Assembly: GCF_006476045.1 (NCBI RefSeq)
Contig: NZ_SRZY01000023.1
Coordinates: 186,001-250,000, forward strand
Origin: Sphingobacterium lumbrici
GTDB lineage: Bacteria > Bacteroidota > Bacteroidia > Sphingobacteriales > Sphingobacteriaceae
Reading direction: 5' to 3'
DNA: 64,000 bases
Program-made: the position numbers and the translations under genes
The notes under the pieces: generated by a model
What the model saw: only the letters and a program-made list of their open reading frames with translations
The model's database searches: none
What the model was told of the DNA's origin: nothing
Shown here: piece after piece, positions 25,413 through 34,659 of the stretch
How the letters are laid out: the number at the start of each line of letters is the position of its first letter
How positions within the stretch are numbered: the stretch's first letter is position 1

Positions 25413-26815
25413 TAGACTATTTTCAAGGTGCCTACCATCTCTTCAGGTTTTACCCACTCATCAAATTCTTCGGCAGTTACATATCCTAAAGAGATCGCTG
25501 TTTCTTTCAGTGTACTGTTGTTTTTGTGCGCGGTTTGAGCGATTTCGGCAGCCTTATAGTATCCGATTTTTGTGTTTAATGCGGTCACTAACATCAATGA
25601 ATTATCTACCAGTTCTTTGATGCGTGTATAATTAGGCTCAATACCTTGTGCACAGTGTTCGTCAAACGAAACACAGGCATCGCCAATTAAGCGCGCCGAT
25701 TGTAAAAAGTTTGCCGCCATTAAAGGTTTGAATACATTAAGTTCGTAATGTCCTTGAGTACCGCCGATGGTGATCGCAACATCATTCCCCATTACTTGTG
25801 CCGCTACCATTGTAAGTGCTTCACATTGTGTAGGGTTTACTTTACCGGGCATAATAGAAGAGCCTGGTTCATTTTCAGGGATTAAAATTTCGCCGATACC
25901 CGAACGAGGTCCCGAAGCCAACATACGAATGTCATTTGCGATTTTATTTAAGGAAACTGCTAATTGTTTCAGGGCTCCGTGGGATTCCACGACTGCATCA
26001 TGTGCTGCCAATGCTTCGAATTTGTTTTCAGCGGTTACGAACGGATGTCCGGTGAATTCCGCAATATATTTAGCGACGACGACATCATAACTATCAGGTG
26101 TATTTAATCCTGTTCCAACTGCCGTACCTCCTAAAGCTAATTCAGATAAATGTGCTAAGGTGTTTTTAACAGCTTTTAAACCATAATTTAATTGTGCAAC
26201 ATAACCGGATAGTTCTTGTCCTAAAGTCAACGGAGTAGCGTCCATCAAGTGTGTACGACCAATCTTTACGACATTCATAAACTCTTCTGATTTGCGTTTC
26301 AGGGTATCCCGTAATTTTTCAACCCCAGGAATCGTCACCTCAACTACAGCTTTGTAAGCTGCGATGTGCATGCCTGTAGGATACGTATCATTCGAGGATT
26401 GCGATTTGTTTACGTCATCATTTGCTTTCAGTACAGGTTCTCCTTCACCAATTTTACCGCCAGCCAATACCTGAGCACGGTTTGCAACGACTTCATTGAC
26501 ATTCATATTAGACTGTGTACCTGAACCTGTTTGCCAAATTACAAGAGGGAATTGATCGTCTAACTTTCCGGCTAATATTTCATCACAAACAGCAGCAATA
26601 GCATTGCGTTTCTCGACAGATAATACCCCCAACTCGTGATTAGCATACGCGGCGGCTTTTTTTAAGTATGCAAAACCTTCTATGATTTCTTTGGGCATAG
26701 AAGCCGAAGGGCCAATTTTAAAGTTGTTACGTGAACGTTCAGTTTGTGCTCCCCAGTATTTGTCTGCGGGCACTTGAACTTCGCCCATTGTGTCTTTTTC
26801 TATTCTGAATGACAT
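25412..26815 (-). CDS. fumC: Class II fumarate hydratase
   Basis: Iron-independent fumarase of the TCA cycle, converting fumarate to L-malate; homotetramer. 467 aa, full length. The superfamily signature [16 protein letters not shown] lies near residues 318-333, the substrate-binding [19 protein letters not shown] near 98-116, and [18 protein letters not shown] near 180. Promoter TAACTTTG is at 26853-26860. Confidence 0.97.
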   Translation of the reverse strand: MSFRIEKDTMGEVQVPADKYWGAQTERSRNNFKIGPSASMPKEIIEGFAYLKKAAAYANHELGVLSVEKRNAIAAVCDEILAGKLDDQFPLVIWQTGSGTQSNMNVNEVVANRAQVLAGGKIGEGEPVLKANDDVNKSQSSNDTYPTGMHIAAYKAVVEVTIPGVEKLRDTLKRKSEEFMNVVKIGRTHLMDATPLTLGQELSGYVAQLNYGLKAVKNTLAHLSELALGGTAVGTGLNTPDSYDVVVAKYIAEFTGHPFVTAENKFEALAAHDAVVESHGALKQLAVSLNKIANDIRMLASGPRSGIGEILIPENEPGSSIMPGKVNPTQCEALTMVAAQVMGNDVAITIGGTQGHYELNVFKPLMAANFLQSARLIGDACVSFDEHCAQGIEPNYTRIKELVDNSLMLVTALNTKIGYYKAAEIAQTAHKNNSTLKETAISLGYVTAEEFDEWVKPEEMVGTLKIV

Positions 26816-26852
26816 ATATGTTAAGTAAAAAGTTAAAAATAAACATGTAGTA

Positions 26853-26860
26853 CAAAGTTA
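26853..26860 (-). promoter_or_regulatory. -7 box TAACTTTG for fumC
   Basis: An exact TAnnTTTG match on the minus strand, 37 nt upstream of the fumC ATG. Confidence 0.6.
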
Positions 26861-26894
26861 CTGAATTCAAAATACAAACGTAAAGATTAGTGAA

Positions 26895-27464
26895 TTATGT
26901 GCCTAATCGCCGAGAGAGATGTTCGTTGACATGGTGATACAGTTGTTTGGGATTCAAGGTGCGCCAGGGCATTTGATCAAATACCCCTCCAAAGTTTATA
27001 TAGTAGTCAATATTATGTGTTCTAAATTCTTCAATCACATGTGCTCGAAAGTTAAGTCCTGCGATCCAGCCATCTTCTACATCTTGAAACCATTCTTCGT
27101 AGTATGAATCGTCCGAAGCATGAAAATTGAGTACATTTTCCCCGATGAGTATAAATTTGGTGATACCTTCACTTATCATGAGGTCTATGACTTCCCGTTT
27201 GAGGATCATGATATCGTTGTAAATGGTGTCATTCCATTCGCCGATTAATTCAATCACGGTATATCCGCGATCGTAATCCACGTAAATAACTTTTAAATAA
27301 AGGGTTTGTGATCCAAAATGATCCCATTGCGGGTGTAATAAGAAGTTGTAAATCTGTTTGTCGTATTCAAATTCATTATGAATCGTTCCGTAAAATGGGG
27401 AGCGCTCATCCTCAGATGAAATATAATCATGGCGCCAATTGTAATATGGTTCTAATTCGTGCAC
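26895..27464 (-). CDS. Conserved Bacteroidota protein of unknown function
   Basis: 189 aa from the only NTG start seen (GTG at 27464). No known domain recognised. It is acidic and aromatic, with ELEPYYNWRHDYISSEDERS at the N-terminus, YTVIELIGEWNDTIYNDIM in the middle, and ILIGENVLNFHASDDSYYEE. The last two segments look like beta-alpha units of a STAS-like fold (inference). The frame continues open upstream for about 45 codons with protein-like content (IILQDYIVWSSRTLIEKRY) but no standard start codon, so the N-terminus is uncertain. Confidence 0.7.
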   Translation of the reverse strand: MHELEPYYNWRHDYISSEDERSPFYGTIHNEFEYDKQIYNFLLHPQWDHFGSQTLYLKVIYVDYDRGYTVIELIGEWNDTIYNDIMILKREVIDLMISEGITKFILIGENVLNFHASDDSYYEEWFQDVEDGWIAGLNFRAHVIEEFRTHNIDYYINFGGVFDQMPWRTLNPKQLYHHVNEHLSRRLGT

Positions 27465-27607
27465 GTATCGTTTTTCGATTAAGGTTCTACTACTCCAAAC
27501 TATGTAATCCTGTAAAATAATTTGGAACTCATTTTGTAGGATAAAGTTAATTATTCTTGCTGAAGAAATTAAAATAACTAATTACTTTTACAGTCTCATT
27601 TGTTTAC

Positions 27608-29221
27608 ATGCAAAAAGGTACTAGACGTAATATTTTCGTAGCAGCTACGTATGGAGCTACATTATTACTTGGGCTTATCTTGGGGCAAAATTATGCCGAT
27701 CAACAAGGTAAGAACCCAAGTAGCTCTTTAGTACCTATTGGTTTTTCGGACAATTCGTATAAAATCCAACAGGTTTTAGATCTACTTTCCAATACCTATG
27801 TTGATAGTCTAAATCTGGACTCACTTCAGAATGGAGCTATCAATCACATCGTCTCGCATTTGGATCCTTATTCTAGTTATCTTTTAGCAAATGAGTCGCA
27901 AGCCCAAAGTGAAGCTTTGGAAGGTACATTTGAGGGGATTGGTCTGGAATATTTTAATCTAAATGATACCTTGTTGGTCGTTGGGCTCATTACAAATGGG
28001 CCGTCCGAAAAAGCGGGATTAAAGGTTGGTGATCGTATTATCACCATAGATTCTACGCAAGTTTCGGGCAGGAATATCGCGCAAAAGGTGGTTGATAGGT
28101 TGATACGTGGGAAGAAAGGCTCCGGTGTAAAACTCTATGTAGTTCGTGATAGTGTATTAATGCCTTCTCCGTATAAAGTTATAAGAGATCAGGTTAGTGT
28201 AAGTTCTATCGATGTGGCCTATCTCATCAAGCCGACTGTGGGCTATATTAAAGTGCGTCGATTTGGGTTGAAGACAGCTGAGGATTTTAGACAATCAATA
28301 ACGGAGCTAAAAAAGCAGGGTGCTCAAAGTCTTATTCTCGATTTGCGGGATAATGGAGGTGGATACTTTCATATTGCTATTAGATTAGCCAGTGAGTTCT
28401 TTAACGAGCAGAAAGTATTAGTGTATACTAGGGGGGCACATGAAAATAAGAGGGAATATTTTTCGGACGGGAATGGGGTTTATACAGATGGTAAATTGGT
28501 TGTTCTCATCAATGAATATACTGCTTCAGCATCCGAAATTGTAGCAGGTGCCGTACAAGATTGGGATCGGGGGACTATCGTCGGAAGACGCTCTTACGGT
28601 AAGGGTATTGTGCAGGAACAATTTGATTTTTCAGATGGATCCCGGGTTAATTTGAGTATTTCAAGATACTATACACCCTTAGGCAGAAGTATTCAAAAGA
28701 AATATACAGCTAATTGGTCAAGTATGATCGATTATTCGAGTATGTATAATGGGCTGTGGATGCTGGACACTACTTTTGCGCACGCACAAATCTATAGAAC
28801 GATGGCAGGTAGAGAACTATTTAGTGGAGGGGGGATCAGTCCGGATATTGAGATTTCCATTGACTCGAATGCTGTCAGTGTGTTGTATCAGCAGATTTCA
28901 CAATCAAGTTACTTGGAACAATTTGTTTATGAGCGTTTTACAAAGAAGCTTCCGGCGTATTCTATTGAGAATTTTTTACAGGGGTATCACTTGCCTCAAC
29001 AAGAATACATTGCTTTTTTGGCGTATTTAAAGGATAGGAATATCGTAATTGATGATCGAAAAGGGAAAGATTTATTGGAGCTTATCCAATCGGATATTGA
29101 AGCTATCGTCGGGAGATATTATTTTGGAAGAGAAGCGTATTTCAAAGTTAAGAATAGGTATGACAATTACGTCGAACAGGCCATTCGTATATTGATTGCT
29201 ACTGACCCGGCTATAGATTAA
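27608..29221 (+). CDS. S41-family C-terminal processing protease (Ctp-like)
   Basis: Periplasmic serine protease of 537 aa with an N-terminal signal anchor (NIFVAATYGATLLLGLILGQ). A PDZ domain covers about residues 95-180 (LLVVGLITNGPSEKAGLKVG), followed by the S41 domain. The catalytic Ser is in INEYTASASEIVAGAVQDWD near residue 308, and Lys in GRRSYGKGIVQEQF near 333. An extra C-terminal helical region extends to the end. Natural substrates unknown. It converges with, and overlaps by 11 nt, the EEP gene. Confidence 0.93.
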   Translation: MQKGTRRNIFVAATYGATLLLGLILGQNYADQQGKNPSSSLVPIGFSDNSYKIQQVLDLLSNTYVDSLNLDSLQNGAINHIVSHLDPYSSYLLANESQAQSEALEGTFEGIGLEYFNLNDTLLVVGLITNGPSEKAGLKVGDRIITIDSTQVSGRNIAQKVVDRLIRGKKGSGVKLYVVRDSVLMPSPYKVIRDQVSVSSIDVAYLIKPTVGYIKVRRFGLKTAEDFRQSITELKKQGAQSLILDLRDNGGGYFHIAIRLASEFFNEQKVLVYTRGAHENKREYFSDGNGVYTDGKLVVLINEYTASASEIVAGAVQDWDRGTIVGRRSYGKGIVQEQFDFSDGSRVNLSISRYYTPLGRSIQKKYTANWSSMIDYSSMYNGLWMLDTTFAHAQIYRTMAGRELFSGGGISPDIEISIDSNAVSVLYQQISQSSYLEQFVYERFTKKLPAYSIENFLQGYHLPQQEYIAFLAYLKDRNIVIDDRKGKDLLELIQSDIEAIVGRYYFGREAYFKVKNRYDNYVEQAIRILIATDPAID

Positions 29222-30323
29222 CATCTGCCCAAATGGGGTAATGATCCGAAAACCGCTCCTTCACAATACCGTAATTATCAATTTTGAATTTTTTGCCACA
29301 TAGAATATAGTCTATTTGAAATATGGGGAGCATTGCGTAGTGTGTAACACCCCACCCGAAGCCTTTTTCCTGAAAGGCATTGTTCATGTTTTTACCTACT
29401 ATATTTACACTATAGGACATTGGTGTGTCATTAAAATCTCCCATTACTATACTGGGATAGGGTGACGTATCAATATGCGCGCGAAGAGATTTTGCTTGAT
29501 CACTTCTGTGGGTAAAGGCTTGCTTTAACTTTCTTCCTACACGCTTTGTTGTTTCCTCGTCTTTCACTTTTTGACCCGTCGGTTTCTGGATAAATTCTTT
29601 ATCCTCATCCTGTAAGGCAAAGGAGCGTAAGTGTACGTTGTAAATCCGCAGGGTATCAATTTCGCGACGTATATCGACAAAGATAATACGGTTGATACCG
29701 TACTCATTTTGGAGTATGGTGCCGTGATTTATGATCGGATACTTGGAAAAAATGGCTTGGCCGTATCCTTCATGATCGTTTTTCGAAGCAGGTTCGAAAT
29801 AATATCCCTCAAAATTACCTTCTTCTTTCAAAGTTTTTGTGAATTGTGTCTTTCCTTTTATTTTACTATAAAATTCCTGGAAACATACGATGTCCGGATT
29901 TACGGTATTTACCAGCTCGATAGCTTCAGTTTTGAAGGTCTCTTTATTGTTGTCTGTTGTTTGAAACAAGTGGACATTGAAGCTCATTACACGGAGATTA
30001 CTGTCTGCTTTGAGAATAATCTTGTCGTTTTTGTTCTTGAAATTGATATGTTTGCTCATCAAATTCCATCCAATCAATATAGGGAGTAAGCTCAATAGCA
30101 TATACCGTTGTTTCCGTACAAACCAGTAAATGACAAAGCCTAGATTAATGAGTAGAATGGGGAGATAACCCAAGCCAAAGAAGGCTATTGGCCAAAAAGA
30201 CTGCGGATCGATATATGCTGCGGAATAACTCAATAGCAAGGCTATTACTGCTAATAAATTAGCGGTAAATATTGACTTGCTAAAAAAGCCAAGTTTTTGA
30301 CGAAAAACTCTTCCTGCCGACAT
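29211..30323 (-). CDS. Membrane-anchored endonuclease/exonuclease/phosphatase-family protein
   Basis: 370 aa. Three N-terminal membrane helices (about residues 15-90), then an EEP catalytic domain with MSFNVHLFQ, IVCFQEFYS, the IVMGDFNDTP metal/active-site motif and the terminal SDHYPIWADV His. The fold hydrolyses phosphodiesters or phosphomonoesters; substrate not deducible. Its ATG overlaps the stop of the pseudo-rhomboid gene by one base (TAATG), continuing the mutL - rhomboid - pseudo-rhomboid operon. Confidence 0.9.
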   Translation of the reverse strand: MSAGRVFRQKLGFFSKSIFTANLLAVIALLLSYSAAYIDPQSFWPIAFFGLGYLPILLINLGFVIYWFVRKQRYMLLSLLPILIGWNLMSKHINFKNKNDKIILKADSNLRVMSFNVHLFQTTDNNKETFKTEAIELVNTVNPDIVCFQEFYSKIKGKTQFTKTLKEEGNFEGYYFEPASKNDHEGYGQAIFSKYPIINHGTILQNEYGINRIIFVDIRREIDTLRIYNVHLRSFALQDEDKEFIQKPTGQKVKDEETTKRVGRKLKQAFTHRSDQAKSLRAHIDTSPYPSIVMGDFNDTPMSYSVNIVGKNMNNAFQEKGFGWGVTHYAMLPIFQIDYILCGKKFKIDNYGIVKERFSDHYPIWADVNL

Positions 30324-31207
30324 TATTGATCTTGCTTACTTGCTTTGAATAATATTTCTTTTTCGCGAGAAGTCAGACTTTCGTAGCCGCTCATTGAAAT
30401 TTTGTCCAATATCTGGTCGATAGTCTCCTGGTTCGGTACATCCGAATATTCTTTCTTCTGCGAAAGTGCATTTGTATTTTCGTTCTTATAGACAATCTTT
30501 AAGTTACGCCGTGTCAACTTTTTGTGAAAAAACCTACTCCAATCATGGCCTTTTTTTAATTCGTACATAAACGCTAAACCGAATAAAATCATACCAAGAT
30601 ACGCTATCGCAACTGTTCGGTCGGAGATGGCGTACATTCCAAGCTGTAGACCAAGATAAATGATAGCTATGGTGCGGAGCCGTATATTGCCGATAATAAA
30701 AACCCGTATTTCGTATGTGGGTAATAGCAGTGCTGTAGCACTGATGAGAGCTGCTAGTCCGAGTGTATTGGTGTTCAGTTGGTTTTGAAGATTGTTTGCT
30801 AAAAAAGGCACATTCCCGAACAATAAATAGGAGAGACCACCCAGCACTAATCCTGAGATGAAAACATATAAAAATTGTCTTCTATTCAGGAAGTTTAAAA
30901 ATATGTTTCCAAACCAATACAACCACAGGCAATCGAAAAGTATGTTGAATAAACCCTGATAAATAAAAGGATGTGTAATTAATGACCAGGGTTGTGATAA
31001 AAACTCAGCAAATGATACCGGAAGACTAAGTGTAGAAACGACATCATCATACAAATTGCTCGCAACGATGTCTGAAAAACTGAGTAGATCGACAACATGG
31101 ATCAAGACAAATAATATAACTTGAATTGTAATGATATGTGGAATAGGAGAAGAGGTGGTATAGGTGTCTCTCCAAAAGGATTTTAAGACATTCTCTTTCA
31201 TCTGCAT
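30323..31207 (-). CDS. Rhomboid-fold protein lacking the catalytic Ser/His (pseudo-rhomboid)
   Basis: 294 aa with six hydrophobic helices and a cytoplasmic tail. It keeps rhomboid landmarks: PWSLITHPFIYQG (the WxxxTxxF/H region) and LFNILFDCLWLYWFGNIF (equivalent of HxxFNxxxLxxFG). Where the GASGA serine motif should be, it has NTLGLAALISA, and the helix that should carry the second catalytic His reads AIAYLGMILFGLAFM. The C-terminal tail ends in a small domain (ETIDQILDKISMSGYESLTS) found on many Bacteroidota rhomboid homologues. Probably a non-catalytic partner or chaperone (inference). It lies just downstream of a catalytically complete rhomboid. Confidence 0.83.
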   Translation of the reverse strand: MQMKENVLKSFWRDTYTTSSPIPHIITIQVILFVLIHVVDLLSFSDIVASNLYDDVVSTLSLPVSFAEFLSQPWSLITHPFIYQGLFNILFDCLWLYWFGNIFLNFLNRRQFLYVFISGLVLGGLSYLLFGNVPFLANNLQNQLNTNTLGLAALISATALLLPTYEIRVFIIGNIRLRTIAIIYLGLQLGMYAISDRTVAIAYLGMILFGLAFMYELKKGHDWSRFFHKKLTRRNLKIVYKNENTNALSQKKEYSDVPNQETIDQILDKISMSGYESLTSREKEILFKASKQDQ

Positions 31208-31240
31208 ATTGTTAGTTTTTTATATTCTCTTTCATATCTG

Positions 31241-31969
31241 TTAATGATAACCCCTTTTAATCCCCCAGATTTTGATTAGAAGAAAGCCAAACAACGCTCC
31301 GCTTACGTGAGCAAGATGTGCAATAGAAGAACCTGATTGGGAGAAACCTAAATATATTTCGATCAAAATTAGTCCGGGTACAAAATATTTTGCTTTAATA
31401 GGAACAGGAATAAAGAGTAATTGTAATTCTAAATTAGGGAACAGCATAGCAAAAGCGAGCAATAAACCATAGATAGCTCCCGAGGCACCAACCATAGGTA
31501 CATTATAGATCGATACCAAAGTATTCATATCTACTTGAGACAGATGATTTAAAGAGGAACTGGGTACGTATCCTGAAAAATTTCCCTGACTATAATACAC
31601 CAATTGGTCTTTGCCAAACGGAGTTCCTAGTATTTCGTTTACTTCCCAAGCCTGAACACCGTATTGTAATACTAGAGCGCCCAACCCACAGATGATGTAA
31701 TAATTTAAAAATCTTTTGGAGCCGAACACTCTTTCAATAATTGGTCCGAACATAATAAGCGCAAACATATTAAAGAAGATGTGACCAATACCGCCGTGCA
31801 TAAACATATAGGTGATAATCTGCCAAACTTGAAAAGATGGTGAATCGGGATAATAAACACCAAATAATTTATTCGCTGGTGTGAAAATCATTGATCCCAC
31901 GAAACAGATAATATTTATAATAAGCAGGTTTTTTACAACCTGTGTTAAGTTTGAAAATAGGTTATTCAT
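31241..31969 (-). CDS. Rhomboid-family intramembrane serine protease
   Basis: 242 aa, six membrane helices. Catalytic dyad present: Ser in PMVGASGAIYGLLLAF (near residue 160) and His in HLAHVSGALFGFLL (near 222). The oxyanion/gate motif MHGGIGHIFFNMFALIMFGP is also complete. It cleaves membrane-spanning substrates; target unknown. It lies 17 nt downstream of mutL and upstream of the pseudo-rhomboid. Confidence 0.93.
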   Translation of the reverse strand: MNNLFSNLTQVVKNLLIINIICFVGSMIFTPANKLFGVYYPDSPSFQVWQIITYMFMHGGIGHIFFNMFALIMFGPIIERVFGSKRFLNYYIICGLGALVLQYGVQAWEVNEILGTPFGKDQLVYYSQGNFSGYVPSSSLNHLSQVDMNTLVSIYNVPMVGASGAIYGLLLAFAMLFPNLELQLLFIPVPIKAKYFVPGLILIEIYLGFSQSGSSIAHLAHVSGALFGFLLIKIWGIKRGYH

Positions 31970-31986
31970 ATATAAATTATAGTGTT

Positions 31987-33855
31987 CTATTGTATTTTAT
32001 CAAATCTTTCCATAAGCTCCTGTAATGTATACGTAATTAACGTTGGTTTTCCATGAACAGATATATTTGGACTTTCACAGGCAAATAATTTATCAATCAA
32101 ATCCGCCATAGACTCATTGTCGAGGACAGTTCCGCTTTTCAATGCTGCACTTTTTGCGAGGCTACGGGCTAGGTTTTCTCTTTTATTAAGCCTCAATTCA
32201 GATTTATTGTTTTTAAAATCTTCCAAAAGCTGTTCAATAATTTTGGCCTCATTTACATTATTGCCTAAATCTGCCGGAATTCCATCCACAATATACGTAG
32301 TTTTTCCGAAAGGTCTCAGTTGAAAGCCTAAGGTATGTAACTCCGGTAAGATATCCGTCATTAATTCGAAATCTCCAATGCTGAGTTCTACCGTCTGCGG
32401 AAATAGACTTTGTTGGCTAGATCCCTTGTTGTCGTCCAAGTGTTCTTTGTACTGCTCAAATAGGATACGTTCGTGTGCCGCTTGTTGATCAATCAACAGG
32501 AATCCCGAATGAATTTGAGAAACGATATAGCGGTTATGAATTTGGAAGAATTGCTTTCTGCTTTCTGGCTTCTGTATGTTCTTCTCCTCAGATTGGTCTT
32601 TGTCAAAAGGGTGAAGTGGGAGTTGTTCTGTAGATTCCTGTTCTGTTATCTGATAAAGTGTATCCCAATTCTGGGGAATGCCGGTTTTTTTTTCTAAGCC
32701 GGCAGCATAGCTGCTTGATCGCGAAGCTGTGGTAGGTTGATCCGATTCGAAGGGATTAAAATTCGGGTTAAAAGAAATAGTAGGCATTTGGATTTCGTCT
32801 AGCGGCTTCTGTGTGATGAAATTGCTGAAACTGGTTTCTTGATTGAAATCCAATGAAGGGGCAATATTATATCTTCCTAAAGATCTTTTTACTGCTGACC
32901 TCAAAATAGCATAGATTGCTTTCTCGTCTTCGTATTTAATTTCCGTTTTTGTGGGATGTACGTTAATGTCAATTTTTGAGGGATCAATCTCAATAAAAAG
33001 TACATATAAAGGATACGAGTCAGCTGGTAAGATTTCCTCATAAGCATTCATAATTGCATGATGCAGATAGGGGTCTTTGACGAATCTTTTGTTGACAAAG
33101 AAAAACTGTTCACCACGGGTTTTCTTTGCAAATTCGGGTTTTCCTACAAAACCACTTACATTAATTATAGTAGTTTCTTCCTCAACTGGAACGAGGCGCT
33201 GATTGTAATTGTTGCCGAAAAGATGGACGATCCGGTGTTTTAAGGTGCCGGCAGTTAGATGAAAAATTTCATTGCCATCACTGTGTAGACTAAAGAATAT
33301 TTCGGGATGAGCTAGTGCAACGCGTTGGAATTCGTCGATAATGTGACGCATCTCAACGGAATTGCTTTTTAAAAAATTGCGTCGAGCAGGTATATTGTAA
33401 AATAAGTTCTTTACTGAAATACTTGTGCCGGTGGACAAAGATTCGGGATATTGGTCTACGACTTTGGAGCCTTCAATCTGTATAATTGTTCCGAGTTCAT
33501 CTGCTTCGCGACGAGTTTTGAGCTCAACTTGTGAAATAGCGGCAATGGATGCCATAGCTTCACCACGAAATCCCATCGTACGGATGGCAAATAAATCTTC
33601 CGCTTTTCGAATTTTGCTTGTAGCATGTCGTTCAAAGCAGAGTCTAGCATCCGTTATGCTCATTCCGCATCCGTCGTCTATTACCTGAACCAAGGCTTTT
33701 CCTGCTTCTCTGACAATGAGTTTAATCCGGCCGGCCCCCGCATCAATTGCGTTTTCTATCAATTCTTTAACTGCGGAGGCAGGTCGCTGAACGACTTCTC
33801 CCGCGGCAATTTGATTGGCAACAGAATCTGGAAGTAATTGTATAATATCAGACAT
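31987..33855 (-). CDS. mutL: DNA mismatch repair protein MutL
   Basis: 622 aa. N-terminal GHKL ATPase: ELIENAIDAGA (about 33-43), VIDDGCGMS, TMGFRGEAMASIA and GTSISVKNLFYNIPARRNFL. The C-terminal dimerisation domain contains DQQAAHERILFE near residue 450, corresponding to the metal-dependent endonuclease motif DQHA(X)2E(X)4E but with Gln for His. A CPHGRP-like motif is reduced to SVHGKP. Weak nicking activity, or none, is therefore possible. A near-consensus -7 box (TAACTTCG, 33863-33870) precedes it. First gene of a minus-strand run with two rhomboid genes. Confidence 0.96.
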   Translation of the reverse strand: MSDIIQLLPDSVANQIAAGEVVQRPASAVKELIENAIDAGAGRIKLIVREAGKALVQVIDDGCGMSITDARLCFERHATSKIRKAEDLFAIRTMGFRGEAMASIAAISQVELKTRREADELGTIIQIEGSKVVDQYPESLSTGTSISVKNLFYNIPARRNFLKSNSVEMRHIIDEFQRVALAHPEIFFSLHSDGNEIFHLTAGTLKHRIVHLFGNNYNQRLVPVEEETTIINVSGFVGKPEFAKKTRGEQFFFVNKRFVKDPYLHHAIMNAYEEILPADSYPLYVLFIEIDPSKIDINVHPTKTEIKYEDEKAIYAILRSAVKRSLGRYNIAPSLDFNQETSFSNFITQKPLDEIQMPTISFNPNFNPFESDQPTTASRSSSYAAGLEKKTGIPQNWDTLYQITEQESTEQLPLHPFDKDQSEEKNIQKPESRKQFFQIHNRYIVSQIHSGFLLIDQQAAHERILFEQYKEHLDDNKGSSQQSLFPQTVELSIGDFELMTDILPELHTLGFQLRPFGKTTYIVDGIPADLGNNVNEAKIIEQLLEDFKNNKSELRLNKRENLARSLAKSAALKSGTVLDNESMADLIDKLFACESPNISVHGKPTLITYTLQELMERFDKIQ

Positions 33856-33908
33856 ACAATTGCGAAGTTACGAAAAAAACCTTCATCTTATCTAAGTCCG
33901 ATTGGCGC

Positions 33909-33934
33909 ATTCGCGGATATCAATATCCGCGAAT
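33909..33934. repeat. Perfect 12-bp inverted repeat between mutL and the Lrp gene
   Basis: attcgcggatat (33909-33920) and its exact complement (33923-33934) with a 2-bp centre. There is no T-tract on either side. It could be an operator or a hairpin at the 3' end of the Lrp-type transcript. Confidence 0.6.
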
Positions 33935-33957
33935 ACGCTTATTTGAGGATATGTGTC

Positions 33958-34428
33958 CTATAACGTGATCTGTCTTTTTATACTTTCTTCTAGAGATATA
34001 ATTGTTTCTGTACGTTGAATTCCTTTCAATCCCTGAATATCTTCGTTCAATACTTTACGTAGGTGTGCGGTATCACGGCATACTATTTTGGCAAACATGC
34101 TATATTGTCCTGTGCAATAATGTAATTCTACCACTTCTTTTACCTGTCGTAATTGCTCTACAGCATCGGAATACTGTGAGCCCTTCTCTAAATAGATGCC
34201 AAGAAAGGCAGTTATGTCAAATCCAACCTTTTGTGGGTTAATAATTAAGTTAGATCCGTGAATTATTCCTAATTCTTCCATCTTTTTCATGCGAACATGT
34301 ATGGTTCCACCTGAAACTATGAGCTTTTTTGCTATTTCTGTATATGGAATTGATGCATCTTCCATTAAAATTGATAAAATTTGGACATCTAAATTGTCTA
34401 AATCGTAATTTGTATAGTTTTTTTCCAT
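33958..34428 (-). CDS. Lrp/AsnC-family transcriptional regulator
   Basis: 156 aa: N-terminal winged helix-turn-helix (DVQILSILMEDASIPYTEIA and VSGGTIHVRMKKMEELGII) followed by a RAM ligand-binding domain (FDITAFLGIYLEKGSQYSDA onward). The ligand is probably an amino acid, which one is unknown. It is transcribed divergently from a small terminated transcript (34544-34659), and the shared AT-rich spacer is a likely place for its own binding sites (inference). Confidence 0.92.
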   Translation of the reverse strand: MEKNYTNYDLDNLDVQILSILMEDASIPYTEIAKKLIVSGGTIHVRMKKMEELGIIHGSNLIINPQKVGFDITAFLGIYLEKGSQYSDAVEQLRQVKEVVELHYCTGQYSMFAKIVCRDTAHLRKVLNEDIQGLKGIQRTETIISLEESIKRQITL

Positions 34429-34505
34429 GAATATGGTCTTATTTTTATATAAAAAAATATAATTTTTAAAAATTATGAAAATAATACAAAATTAAAATAT
34501 AAAAT

Positions 34506-34537
34506 TTGTAAAAAAATCATTTGTTTATGTATATTTG
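34506..34537 (+). promoter_or_regulatory. Promoter of the small transcript beside the Lrp gene
   Basis: TTG at 34506-34508 and TATATTTG at 34530-34537 (spacer 21 bp) match the Bacteroidota -33/-7 pattern. The predicted start is near 34544. Confidence 0.5.
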
Positions 34538-34547
34538 TTTCATCACA

Positions 34548-34613
34548 ATGGACGAAATGATAAATATTTTTAAAAATATCATGTTACTTCCTCAAAATAA
34601 CATAGGTTTATAA
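34548..34613 (+). CDS. Possible 21-aa micro-protein
   Basis: ATG at 34548, only 10 nt after the -7 box, and stop TAA at 34611, directly before the terminator. The peptide begins MDEMINIFKNIMLLPQ and looks amphipathic. A second in-frame ATG is at 34557. Coding status is unproven; the frame may be chance within a small RNA. Confidence 0.25.
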   Translation: MDEMINIFKNIMLLPQNNIGL

Positions 34614-34625
34614 TTGGTTAGCGTC

Positions 34626-34659
34626 GAAGCTCTTCGCCCGGAGAGCTTCTTCTTTTTAT
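34626..34659 (+). terminator. Intrinsic terminator of the small transcript
   Basis: Stem gaagctct (34626-34633) and agagcttc (34642-34649), extendable by one t/g pair, loop rich in C/G, followed by tctttttatt. Strong textbook form. No annotated gene ends here, which is why a separate small transcript is inferred. Confidence 0.75.

Larger units (their letters stand above)
34544..34659 (+). ncRNA. Candidate ~115-nt small RNA or micro-ORF transcript
   Basis: A complete minimal transcription unit: -7 box at 34530-34537, a first hairpin (atgtta 34581-34586 with taacat 34598-34603), and an intrinsic terminator at 34626-34659. It lies in a 416-bp spacer between the Lrp gene and the kinase-like gene, 185 nt before the latter. 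It encodes a possible 21-aa peptide (separate entry), so it could be a small RNA, a leader, or a peptide mRNA. No known RNA family recognised. Confidence 0.45.

Noticed and set aside
29631..30089. A 152-codon plus-strand frame inside the EEP gene
   Set aside because: Antisense shadow; the opposite strand carries all EEP motifs.
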